In this document: piece by piece, positions 1 through 7,404 of the stretch
Position numbering within the stretch: the stretch's first letter is position 1
How the letters are laid out: each line of letters begins with the position of its first letter
Origin: Chlamydiota bacterium
GTDB taxonomy: Bacteria > Chlamydiota > Chlamydiia > Chlamydiales > JAAKFR01
Assembly (NCBI GenBank): GCA_021772455.1
Contig: JAJFLY010000027.1
Coordinates: 1-39,779 of the forward strand
Length of the DNA stretch: 39,779 bases
Direction: 5' to 3'
Notes under the pieces: model-generated
Seen by the model: the letters and a program-made list of their open reading frames with translations, nothing else
Told to the model about the DNA's origin: nothing
The model's database searches: none
Translations under genes and position numbers: made by a program

Positions 1-114
1 GTTGTTATAGTGCTTAGATGCCTCCATCTGCTAAGTCTCGACACTCGACAAGGGAGGAACCCTTGCCTTCGCATCGAGCCTACGCATCTGAATGCATCTA
101 AGCACTATAACAAC
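1..114. repeat. 114-bp element with perfect 21-bp terminal inverted repeats
   Basis: Bases 1-21 (GTTGTTATAGTGCTTAGATG plus C) are the exact reverse complement of bases 94-114. The 72-bp interior holds smaller self-complementary pieces (CAAGGG/CCCTTG, CTCGA/TCGAG), so a transcript could fold into a long cruciform-like structure. It lies 23 bp beyond the stop codon of the minus-strand autotransporter gene. It could be a MITE-like miniature element or an elaborate 3' end of that gene. There is no clean U-run typical of an intrinsic terminator. The window starts at base 1 of the repeat, so a target-site duplication cannot be checked and the element may extend further left. Confidence 0.6.
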
Positions 115-137
115 AAGTTTAGGTAGCAATCAGGGTC

Positions 138-2339
138 TTAGAAGTTCCACCCAACTCCACCTTCTCCAAGTAAGCGCACACTACTATTTGAGTCAAAGCT
201 TGCTTCTAGATTAAGGGTAAAATTCACACATCCAAAGGACTGAATCCCACGGAAACCCGTCAGAAAAGCCGCCACGTTGCGAGGACCTGGCTGACTAAAA
301 TCGAGGTCTTGCCCGAGGAGCTCTCCATCGATGTGCGTATCTGATAATTGGTATCTTCCATACACACCGATGTAGGGCTCGATGCTCCAGCAACATTTGC
401 CACACATATTGCTATAGGGAAGCGCTGCTTCTAAGCGTGTGGTTAACAAGTTGATGTGGCGGCTATCGACAGAGAAGTTGGAAGCAGAGCCACTCTCGCT
501 GTAGTCGCCAGGATAGAAACCTACATAGCGAAGGTTAAAGGTCATAACAGGTTGGACGCAGAAAGCAGAAAACTGGCGAGCCAGGGTGAGTTCTGGAGAG
601 AGGAAGAGCCCATCGATGTTGGCTTGCGCTATTTCCACTCCATCAGGTGCTAAGTTATTCATTACATAGCGGTTGTTGTCCCAGTCGATATAACCAGCTG
701 TTAGGGCAAGTCCGATAAAGGTGTCGCAAAAGCACGTTTCGTAGGTCGCACCGGCGATGTAGCTATTGATAAAAGCTTTTTGGGTGTGCTGATCAACCTC
801 AGCCTCTCCATGGGAGAATCCAGCAAAGAGCCCAATGTTTCCTCTACACATAGGTTTGTCGTAGCCGACCAGAAAGCCTGCCTGCCAGTTATCATATCCA
901 ATGTGGTCGTGAGCGCGGTTCCTGTTTCTGTAGCTTCCGATTGCTTGGATCCATGAGCCACAGCCACATGGAGTGCAGCATCCTAGGCGATGTCGATAGA
1001 TCCCATCTAGAATCGTATCGGAAAGATCGGCAATCACGTCTGGTTGTAACGTAAGCCCTGTTGGGTCGATTACCCCAACAACATCTGTGCCTACCTGTAC
1101 ATGGGGAGCGTCGATGTTGAGTGTTGCAAATGTCCCATCAAGGTCCATGAACAAATTTAAGCCCTTTTCAACACTCAGAGTCAAAGGATCAGAAAAAAAG
1201 ATACTACCCTGTACATTCGAGCCACGAAGAAGGGTAAGCGTAGGGTTGGCTCCATCCATCACTATGGCTGGACCAACTCCTCGGATTGTGCCTGAGTTGA
1301 CAATCTGGACATTATCAGAAAATCCTCCAACCGCATCTGAAGTACCAGATTCAAGTAAGCCGCTATTTATGATCATCACATCACTTGTCACACCGAGAGC
1401 GACTGCCGACCCACCCGAGCTGAAGATTGTTCCGCTATTTCTTACGAGAAGGCGTTCGCTTCCTGTGTCATTGAAGATTCCAGATGCGGTGCTAATGATT
1501 TTCCCTGTGTTGAGAATCGTGACATCTGAGCTTCCTGTATTAAAAAAACCTTCGGCAGTAGTTCCAATTGCATTGAGTGTACCAGTATTTGTAAACATTA
1601 ACCTAGGGCTGTCTTCATTAAAAAATGGAGCTGTGCTGCTGAAAGAGGTCGTGATGGTGCCATTGTTTGTGAAAATAACATCGGGACTCGTATCGTTATT
1701 GACTCCAAATGAACCGGATCCAGTTGTCAAAATAGTGCCGTCGTTTCTTACAGTCGTTGTGCCGGTTGTGAGAGAAAATCCATGTGACCCAGTACCTGTT
1801 GTCGAGATAGAGCCTCCTGAAAAGATGGCAGCTCCTCCCCCTGTGCTGCTGATTCCAATCGCGCCATTGCCAACTGTAGTAATGTCCGCATTATTTCTAA
1901 TAGTTGCGGTTCCCCCAGTGGTGAAAATTCCAGTAGATGCACCTGTCCCGGTTGTCGTAATACTTCCACTGGTTGTAATCACCACATCATCATTGGTGCT
2001 ATTGATCCCAACAGCTCCAGCTCCGGTCGTTTCGATGGTCCCCGTGCTTGTAATCGATGCCCTTAGCCCTGTGCTATTGATTGCATGCGCTGCTGCACCT
2101 GTGGTTGCAATGCTTCCAAAGTTTTGAGTGGTTTGATCGCGGTCGGTCATGTCAATTCCAATTCCGCTAAGAGGAGGAATAACGTGAGCTCCTCTAGGCT
2201 CAATCACGCTGCTATCCTCCGGATCATCCATGGGAATAGTGCTTGTTCTCGTCTCATCGTTGAGTACTCTATATTGGATTGCGCCGTAGCTAGGGATTGC
2301 TATGGCAAGGATTGCCATGATAAAAAAACGTGCTCTCAT
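138..2339 (-). CDS. autotransporter-type outer membrane protein (beta-helix passenger plus C-terminal barrel)
   Basis: A 733-residue protein begins with a signal peptide (basic MRAR, then hydrophobic FIMAILAIAIPSYGA). Residues about 70-370 are imperfect repeats of roughly 22-24 residues with the pattern N-x-G-T/S-I-x-T-T-G-x-G-A-x-G-I, rich in Gly/Thr/Ser/Asn, as in beta-helical passengers of type V autotransporters. From about residue 450 alternating polar/aromatic strands form a barrel that ends in Trp-Asn-Phe, the terminal aromatic expected for BAM-dependent insertion. Cysteines cluster at the passenger/barrel junction and within barrel strands, fitting the disulfide-rich chlamydial envelope. 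I do not see the GGAI/FxxN repeats of chlamydial Pmp proteins. The ATG is preceded by GAGGAG at good spacing. The likely role is a surface adhesin or structural protein. Confidence 0.8.
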   Translation of the reverse strand: MRARFFIMAILAIAIPSYGAIQYRVLNDETRTSTIPMDDPEDSSVIEPRGAHVIPPLSGIGIDMTDRDQTTQNFGSIATTGAAAHAINSTGLRASITSTGTIETTGAGAVGINSTNDDVVITTSGSITTTGTGASTGIFTTGGTATIRNNADITTVGNGAIGISSTGGGAAIFSGGSISTTGTGSHGFSLTTGTTTVRNDGTILTTGSGSFGVNNDTSPDVIFTNNGTITTSFSSTAPFFNEDSPRLMFTNTGTLNAIGTTAEGFFNTGSSDVTILNTGKIISTASGIFNDTGSERLLVRNSGTIFSSGGSAVALGVTSDVMIINSGLLESGTSDAVGGFSDNVQIVNSGTIRGVGPAIVMDGANPTLTLLRGSNVQGSIFFSDPLTLSVEKGLNLFMDLDGTFATLNIDAPHVQVGTDVVGVIDPTGLTLQPDVIADLSDTILDGIYRHRLGCCTPCGCGSWIQAIGSYRNRNRAHDHIGYDNWQAGFLVGYDKPMCRGNIGLFAGFSHGEAEVDQHTQKAFINSYIAGATYETCFCDTFIGLALTAGYIDWDNNRYVMNNLAPDGVEIAQANIDGLFLSPELTLARQFSAFCVQPVMTFNLRYVGFYPGDYSESGSASNFSVDSRHINLLTTRLEAALPYSNMCGKCCWSIEPYIGVYGRYQLSDTHIDGELLGQDLDFSQPGPRNVAAFLTGFRGIQSFGCVNFTLNLEASFDSNSSVRLLGEGGVGWNF

Positions 2340-2398
2340 ATTCTAACACTCCTCATTGATAGATGGTCTATGTAACAAAAAAATTTGAAAGTGTCTAC

Positions 2399-2429
2399 AA
2401 AAAAAGGGCCCCAGAGTTGGGACCCTTTT
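2399..2429 (-). terminator. rho-independent terminator of the rpsO-pnp unit
   Basis: On the minus strand AAAAGGGTCCC, a six-base loop (AACTCT) and GGGGCCCTTTT form a stem with one mismatch, followed by a run of seven T. It starts two bases after the pnp stop codon and separates pnp from the autotransporter gene on the same strand. Confidence 0.85.
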
Positions 2430-2430
2430 A

Positions 2431-4533
2431 TTAGCTTTCGACCTTTTTCATTAAGGCCTTGCGGCTAAGCTTGAGTTGGCCGCGCTCGTTAATATCGAGC
2501 ACCTTAACCGAAACGGCGTCCCCTTGCTTGATATACGCATTGATGTCTTCAACACGGGTGTCAGAGAGCTCTGAAATGTGGCAAAGTCCTTCTTTTCCAG
2601 GAAGAATCTCGATAAACGCACCAAACGGAACAACCGAAGTGACTTTTCCATCGTAGGTTTTGCCGATTTCGACATCGCCAACTAAACCTTCGATGATCTG
2701 TTTGGCTCTATCCATCGATTCAGGGTCTGAAGAGGCGATGCTGATTAAGCCCGAATCGTTGATGTCGATCTGGACACCAGTCTCTTCGGTAATCGCACGA
2801 ATCTGTTTTCCGCCTGGGCCAATGATCGCACCGATTTTGCTTGGCTTAACTTGCAGAGTCTCAATACGCGGAGCGTAGATCGACATCTCTTTGCGCGCCT
2901 TTGGCATAACTTCGAGCATTTTAGAAAGGATGTGGGTCAGGCCAGCTTTCGCTTGTTTGAGGGCCGCTTTCATAATCGCGACGGTGATCCCTTCAACCTT
3001 AATGTCCATTTGGAAAGCGGTGATTCCTTCTGAATCTCCAGTAATCTTAAAGTCCATGTCTCCAAGGGCATCTTCTAGACCTAAGATGTCTGAGAGGACG
3101 GCAACGCGGTCGTCTTCAAGGATCAATCCCATTGCAATTCCTGCAACCGGGCGCTTAATCGGTACACCAGCATCCATCATTGCTAAGCAGCCACCGCATA
3201 CGGAAGCCATCGATGATGAGCCATTTGATTCTGTAATATTCGACTCAAGGCGAATGGTGTAGGGGAATTCTTCTTGTGAAGGGAGGACTGAGGTAAGGGC
3301 TCGTTCAGCGAGCTTGCCGTGTCCAACTTCACGTCTTCCAGCAGGGCCGGTACGTCCTACTTCACCAACTGAAAAAGGAGGGAAGGAGTACTGGAGATAA
3401 AAGCGTCTAAGCCCATCACCGTCAAGTGTTTCAAAGCGCTGACCCATGCTCTCTCCACCGAGAGTACAGACAGCTACTGCTTGGGTTTCGCCGCGAGTAA
3501 ATAGGCAACTTCCGTGTGAACGGGGAAGAAAGCTCGGTTCGACATCGATTGCACGGATGTCGGTAACGGTTCGTCCATCTGCACGTTTGCCCGTATCGAG
3601 GACCATGTTGCGCATGTACTTCGCTTGGGTCTTTTTGAAGGCCATCTTGGCGTCAACTGGTGAAAAACGTGGCTCCTCACCTTCAGGGAAGAGGACTTTC
3701 ATCAATTCTTCTTTGATCACGCCAACTTTTTCATCGCGCTCTTGTTTATCAGCAATTTTGATCGCTTCTTGTAGAGGAGCAGCTGTTTGCTTTTCGATTA
3801 TATCAAGAAGTTCTTGAGAGGTCTGGCGTAGGCTATCGCGGTATTTTGGCTTTCCAACTTCGCCTTGCCACTCTTTTAGGGCGTGGCAGATTTTTTGAAT
3901 CGCTTGGTGACCAAATTCGATCGAATCGACAACTTGCTCTTCGGTTAGGAAGTCGCAGTACCCTTCGATCATTAAAATGGCGTCTTCTGTTCCCGCTAAG
4001 ATCAAATCTAATTCAGAAGCTTCCATCTCTGTGGCTGTTGGATTGATGACAAATTTGCCATCGATCATCCCGACGCGTACACCGGCAACAGGTTTAATTA
4101 GAGGGATGTCTGAAATGACAAGAGAGGCGGCTGCAGCGCAGATTGCTAGAGGATCGGGTTGGTGCTCTCCGTCGTATGACCAGACATAAGAGAGGACTTG
4201 TACGTCGTTATAGTAGCCATCTTCAAACATTGGGCGCAGAGGGCGGTCGATCAAGCGGCATGTAAGGATTTCTTTTTCGCTAGGACGTCCTTCGCGCTTA
4301 ATGAATCCGCCAAGGGTTTTTCCTGCAGAAGAAAATTTCTCCTGGTAGTCGACGCGCAAGGGTAGGAAATCTACCTCATTGCTCGCTTCCTTAGTGGCAC
4401 AAGCCGAGCTGAAAACCATGGTGTCTCCGAGGCGTACGATGACAGCACCATTGGCTTGCTTTGCGACTTTTCCAGTTTCAAAAGTAAGTGTTTTATTTTC
4501 GCCGATTTCGACGGTCTTTATTTTTCGTTCCAT
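2431..4533 (-). CDS. pnp: polyribonucleotide nucleotidyltransferase (PNPase)
   Basis: This is the phosphorolytic 3'-5' exoribonuclease of RNA turnover. Two RNase PH-like halves make up most of the protein. They are followed by a KH domain with the loop IIGPGGKQIR and a C-terminal S1 domain (GKVTSVVPFGAFIEILPG through ERGQLKLSRKAL). From the ATG chosen here (MERKIKTVEIGENK) it has 700 residues, normal for the family. A TTG eleven codons upstream (4566) would extend the frame but adds nonconserved sequence. It follows rpsO on the same strand, the arrangement seen in E. coli and Chlamydia, with a strong hairpin between the genes and a terminator right after the stop. Confidence 0.97.
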   Translation of the reverse strand: MERKIKTVEIGENKTLTFETGKVAKQANGAVIVRLGDTMVFSSACATKEASNEVDFLPLRVDYQEKFSSAGKTLGGFIKREGRPSEKEILTCRLIDRPLRPMFEDGYYNDVQVLSYVWSYDGEHQPDPLAICAAAASLVISDIPLIKPVAGVRVGMIDGKFVINPTATEMEASELDLILAGTEDAILMIEGYCDFLTEEQVVDSIEFGHQAIQKICHALKEWQGEVGKPKYRDSLRQTSQELLDIIEKQTAAPLQEAIKIADKQERDEKVGVIKEELMKVLFPEGEEPRFSPVDAKMAFKKTQAKYMRNMVLDTGKRADGRTVTDIRAIDVEPSFLPRSHGSCLFTRGETQAVAVCTLGGESMGQRFETLDGDGLRRFYLQYSFPPFSVGEVGRTGPAGRREVGHGKLAERALTSVLPSQEEFPYTIRLESNITESNGSSSMASVCGGCLAMMDAGVPIKRPVAGIAMGLILEDDRVAVLSDILGLEDALGDMDFKITGDSEGITAFQMDIKVEGITVAIMKAALKQAKAGLTHILSKMLEVMPKARKEMSIYAPRIETLQVKPSKIGAIIGPGGKQIRAITEETGVQIDINDSGLISIASSDPESMDRAKQIIEGLVGDVEIGKTYDGKVTSVVPFGAFIEILPGKEGLCHISELSDTRVEDINAYIKQGDAVSVKVLDINERGQLKLSRKALMKKVES

Positions 4534-4569
4534 AATGATTTTTTTCTCTGGGGGATAAGGAGTCAAGAA

Positions 4570-4595
4570 ATCGTGTTCACAGGCGTGAACACGAT
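4570..4595 (-). promoter_or_regulatory. perfect 11-bp hairpin between rpsO and pnp
   Basis: ATCGTGTTCAC pairs perfectly with GTGAACACGAT across a four-base loop. It lies between the rpsO stop and the pnp start. On the minus strand only a short, interrupted T stretch follows (TTTCTT), so it may be a leaky terminator, an mRNA-stabilising end for rpsO, or a processing site. In E. coli an RNase III-cleaved hairpin in the same place drives PNPase autoregulation; a similar role here is inference from position only. Confidence 0.6.
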
Positions 4596-4607
4596 TGCGT
4601 AAAGAAT

Positions 4608-4877
4608 TTATTTTCTAAGATTTAGTCTTTTGATCAAGTTTTTGTATCTTTCTGTATCTGTTGAGTTCAGATATTCCAGAAGCTTGCGTCTCTGTCCTAC
4701 AAGTTTGAGGAGGGAGAGACGGGAGTTATGATCCTTAGGGGATCTTTTTAGATGGTCTGTCAACTCAGCAATACGTTCAGTTAAAATAGCAATTTGAACG
4801 TCAGCCGATCCAGTATCTTTTTCATGAAGTTGAAATTTTTTTGTGATTTCTTCTTTTGTGCCTTTATCTAGCGACAT
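4608..4877 (-). CDS. rpsO: 30S ribosomal protein S15
   Basis: An 89-residue protein with the full S15 signature: the segment [20 protein letters not shown] and the block [20 protein letters not shown] that contacts 16S rRNA and helps assemble the 30S platform. Length is exactly that expected. The ATG has a GGGAG ribosome binding site about ten bases upstream. It is the first gene of the rpsO-pnp unit and has a good sigma70/66-type promoter just upstream, overlapping the end of the preceding small gene. Confidence 0.98.
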   Translation of the reverse strand: MSLDKGTKEEITKKFQLHEKDTGSADVQIAILTERIAELTDHLKRSPKDHNSRLSLLKLVGQRRKLLEYLNSTDTERYKNLIKRLNLRK

Positions 4878-4915
4878 TTAAAAAATCTCCCGATTATACA
4901 TTAAAGTGAACATCC

Positions 4916-4944
4916 ATTATAGCGCACTTAGACTTTCGTGTCGA
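4916..4944 (-). promoter_or_regulatory. promoter for rpsO-pnp
   Basis: On the minus strand TCGACA (4939-4944) and TATAAT (4916-4921) are separated by exactly 17 bases, a near-consensus housekeeping promoter. The start point would fall about 35 bases upstream of the rpsO ATG. The -35 box lies inside the last codons of the gene at 4928-5179. Confidence 0.7.
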
Positions 4945-5179
4945 GGAGAACTTCAATATAGTCGCGGTGGACATTCGAAGGTGTTTTTCGGATGACAACT
5001 TTGAAGGGGATCGAGATTTTTCCCTGAGCTCTTGCTTCGGTTAATTCGTCATAGATCTTTTTCTTAAGGTCTTCAGAAACGGGCTCTTGGCTATATCTGG
5101 ACAGGATTTTTTCGATTTCATTTTTTTCTTGGCGAGGATCAATATTTCGTCCGTAAAAGGGCTCCACTAGAAACACCAT
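4928..5179 (-). CDS. small conserved chlamydial-type protein of unknown function
   Basis: An 83-residue, strongly charged soluble protein with no signal peptide or membrane segment. I do not recognise a domain. In C. trachomatis a small gene of similar size (CT843.1, from memory) sits in the same place between rpsO and tadA, which supports this being real. An in-frame TGA lies nine codons upstream of the ATG, so the ATG is the only standard start nearby, although no strong ribosome binding site is visible. It is divergent from the gene at 5224 across 44 bp and its 3' end contains the -35 box of the rpsO promoter. Confidence 0.7.
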   Translation of the reverse strand: MVFLVEPFYGRNIDPRQEKNEIEKILSRYSQEPVSEDLKKKIYDELTEARAQGKISIPFKVVIRKTPSNVHRDYIEVLLDTKV

Positions 5180-5223
5180 TTTTGTTATAAACCATATATC
5201 ACCTCACTGTTAAAGGAAAGAAT

Positions 5224-5892
5224 ATGCTAAAAGAGACCGGATATCAGGAAAAATTTGAATTGTTGAGGCCATGGCTTGCTGAGATTGTTGAAACAGTAAA
5301 AAAAGAATTAAAAAACGAACATCTGAAGATCGACAAGGAATTTTGTCGCCGTTATTTTCTAGGTAAAAATTTTACTAATGTCCCCCTCCATGAGTTGGCT
5401 GATGCTTATTATAAGGATATCACCGGCGGTAATGTTGGACTTGGGGAGTTTGTTGCAACTCGCTGGCTCCTTAAACACACTGACATATATGATTTTTTTG
5501 AGATGGCACTAAAAAATATATCAGAGGATTTTGATGAGCTCGAGGAGCTCCCCCAAGAAATTTCTCAACCTTTGTTGAAAGGATCACTTGAGGCATTTGG
5601 AGCCCCAAAGACCTACCTCTTTTCTGTATTTAACTCGGTTGTATTTCCCAAAGAAATATATGAAAATCTTCGCACTCAAGCGATAGAGGAGAGTAAAAAA
5701 GCGCGCAAAGAGGCTGAAGCTAAGCAGATTTCAGAATCTTTGGAAGCGATGCAAAAACGGCATACGCGTGAAATGTCTGCGATGAGCGAGCGGTATGAAA
5801 AAAAGCTGAGCGGGATGCAGAGAAAGTATGTGAACGACATGGAAATTCTCAAAAAGCAGGTCGGCCAACTTCAGAAGAAGTTATCCTCATGA
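5224..5892 (+). CDS. hypothetical cytoplasmic protein with C-terminal coiled coil
   Basis: A 222-residue protein without signal peptide or transmembrane segment. Residues 1-150 look like a mixed helical domain. From about residue 150 to the end the sequence is a Lys/Glu/Gln/Met-rich coiled coil (for example RKEAEAKQISESLEAMQKRH and MEILKKQVGQLQKKLSS). AAGGAAAG precedes the ATG. The stop overlaps the tadA start by ATGA, so the two are co-translated. I do not recognise the family. The coiled coil suggests an oligomer or a scaffold, but that is inference only. Confidence 0.75.
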   Translation: MLKETGYQEKFELLRPWLAEIVETVKKELKNEHLKIDKEFCRRYFLGKNFTNVPLHELADAYYKDITGGNVGLGEFVATRWLLKHTDIYDFFEMALKNISEDFDELEELPQEISQPLLKGSLEAFGAPKTYLFSVFNSVVFPKEIYENLRTQAIEESKKARKEAEAKQISESLEAMQKRHTREMSAMSERYEKKLSGMQRKYVNDMEILKKQVGQLQKKLSS

Positions 5893-6350
5893 ATGAAATT
5901 GATGAACATTTTATGCGCGAGGCGCTAAAGGAAGCCCGCAAAGCTTACAAAGAGGAAGAAGTTCCAGTTGGTGCCGTTCTTGTCCACGAAGAGAGAGTGA
6001 TTGCCCGCGGTCACAATCAAGTCGAAATGCTCAAGGATGCAACGGCGCATGCCGAGATGTTGTGCATCGGTTCGGGGGCGCAGGCTTTGAACAACTGGCG
6101 CCTCTTAAATGCGACCCTCTACTGCACAATCGAGCCGTGCGTGATGTGCGCAGGAGCCCTTCTTCTATCTCGTGTTAAACGCCTTGTATGGGGAGCGCCT
6201 GATATTCGCCATGGGGCAAACGGGAGTTGGTTTGATCTTTTTTCCCATACCCATCCTACGCATAAACTTGAGATAACTTCAGGAATTTTGGCTGATGAGT
6301 GCGGCGCGCTTATGCAAGAGTTTTTCCAAATGAGGCGCCGTGAAAGCTGA
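5889..6350 (+). CDS. tadA: tRNA-specific adenosine-34 deaminase
   Basis: The enzyme converts A34 to inosine in the tRNA-Arg(ACG) anticodon. It carries the zinc deaminase motifs HAEM (His and catalytic Glu) and PCVMCAGA (two zinc Cys), plus VPVGAVLV near the N-terminus. Its 153 residues are the usual TadA length. It starts inside the stop of the upstream coiled-coil gene (ATGA) and overlaps the next small gene by 11 bp, so all three form one transcript. The position near rpsO/pnp matches the chlamydial order (yfhC, CT844). Confidence 0.95.
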   Translation: MNEIDEHFMREALKEARKAYKEEEVPVGAVLVHEERVIARGHNQVEMLKDATAHAEMLCIGSGAQALNNWRLLNATLYCTIEPCVMCAGALLLSRVKRLVWGAPDIRHGANGSWFDLFSHTHPTHKLEITSGILADECGALMQEFFQMRRRES

Positions 6351-6567
6351 GATTCAAAGAGTATTGGATGAAATAATCGAAGCGCAGCGGGCAAAGGTTT
6401 TGAAGTGTGGAAGCCAGTTTGTCCCGACGCTCACAGCAGAGGATGTGCTTCAGCCAAACGACTACCCCGAGCTTGAGAATAACCCTCACTTTCGCTATGA
6501 AGAGGGCGTTCTAGAAGGAGTCCAAACAGTTCGCGCCGCTCTTCAAAGTCTACTTGGTCCGCTCTGA
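6340..6567 (+). CDS. small hypothetical protein downstream of tadA
   Basis: A 75-residue acidic protein starting at GTG, with GAGG about seven bases upstream inside tadA. It has no membrane segment and no motif I recognise. It overlaps tadA by 11 bp in another frame and overlaps the 3' end of the convergent rhomboid-like gene by 18 bp. The tight coupling and ordinary protein-like composition argue for a real gene, but function is unknown. Confidence 0.65.
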   Translation: MKAEIQRVLDEIIEAQRAKVLKCGSQFVPTLTAEDVLQPNDYPELENNPHFRYEEGVLEGVQTVRAALQSLLGPL

Positions 6568-7374
6568 GATGTTCTTCATCCTTTGACGTTCCCGTTTTGT
6601 GAGGGATCGCTCACCCTTACGCCCAATCTTTTCGAGCATGCGGTCCATAAATGCCTTATCACTCTCTTGCATCACATTGATATTGATAATCTTGCCATTT
6701 TTTTTGCGCTTGGGAAATTCGAGGTTAAGTGGGTAGGGATTGGGAAGTTTCCAAACAAGGCGTCCGATCAAAAATCCCCAGCCAATACCAACAACGTCAG
6801 CAAGAAAGGGAATAAACTCTCCGTAAGAGAGGTTGACGAGCAGGGCGATGCCGAGCAAAATCGCCACGAGCCATTTCGCTTTAAAGCGGATTAGAAATAA
6901 GAAAGAGAGCTCTAAATCGGAGTTGAGCATTACCCACACCATCATTAGCGCATAGATGGGGGGAGCGCTTCCGATTACGACCGATTGGCTGCTAAAAGCA
7001 AGAAGAGCAGCTGCGGCGATCATGCCGGCAATGAGTGCGCCTCCTAGGTAAAACAGGAGAAAGGCGCGCGTTCCATAGCGTCCCTGGATTTCCGATCCGG
7101 AAAACCAGAGCAAGAGCATGTGAAAAAAGAGGGAGACCAAAAGCGATAGGGTGATCCCGACATCGATAGATTGGATAAAGCTGTAGGTGAGCGGTTGCCA
7201 GAGCCAACCGCGCGTCAAGCCCCAGTTGGAAAGGGCGAACCATTGGGAGGGGCCGGAGATTTTGAAGTAGTGGTTTAAGGTAAATGTGAAAATGGGCGAG
7301 AGGAAGGAAGTTAAGACAATTGCCCAGATGAGGATTTTTATGCTACGTGGTGTTTTGGAATAGGAAACTTGCAT
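6550..7374 (-). CDS. rhomboid-family membrane protein, probably catalytically dead
   Basis: A 274-residue protein with about six transmembrane segments in residues 12-205 and a basic cytoplasmic tail (KRKKNGK, then a Lys/Arg-rich end). The rhomboid fold shows as WQPLTYSFIQ (59-68), a Trp-x-x-Gly-x-Glu-like stretch with FYLGGAL, then a TM4 motif at 135-143, GSAPPIYAL, aligning to the protease motif G-A-S-G-x-I-F-G-L. The catalytic Ser position is Ala. In the last TM, LADVVGIGWGFLIG (191-204) has Asp where the catalytic His of A-H-L-G-G normally lies. It is thus likely a pseudoprotease acting as a membrane chaperone or adaptor. It is divergent from pncB. Confidence 0.8.
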   Translation of the reverse strand: MQVSYSKTPRSIKILIWAIVLTSFLSPIFTFTLNHYFKISGPSQWFALSNWGLTRGWLWQPLTYSFIQSIDVGITLSLLVSLFFHMLLLWFSGSEIQGRYGTRAFLLFYLGGALIAGMIAAAALLAFSSQSVVIGSAPPIYALMMVWVMLNSDLELSFLFLIRFKAKWLVAILLGIALLVNLSYGEFIPFLADVVGIGWGFLIGRLVWKLPNPYPLNLEFPKRKKNGKIININVMQESDKAFMDRMLEKIGRKGERSLTKRERQRMKNISERTK

Positions 7375-7404
7375 AGGGCTAAAAACTACTCTATAGTCCG
7401 AAAA

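Noticed and set aside
84-114. Part of the inverted repeat (TGAATGCATCTAAGCAC) resembles the conserved 3'-terminal region of 23S rRNA.
   Set aside because: The match is about 15 bases in one arm only; nothing else of an rRNA gene is present, so it is probably chance or at most a tiny remnant.
1087-2127. A 346-codon open frame on the plus strand opposite the autotransporter passenger, rich in Pro/Val.
   Set aside because: It is the antisense of a repetitive Gly/Thr/Asn coding region; its repeated PVPVV pattern mirrors the passenger repeats, and it has no ribosome binding site or signal peptide.
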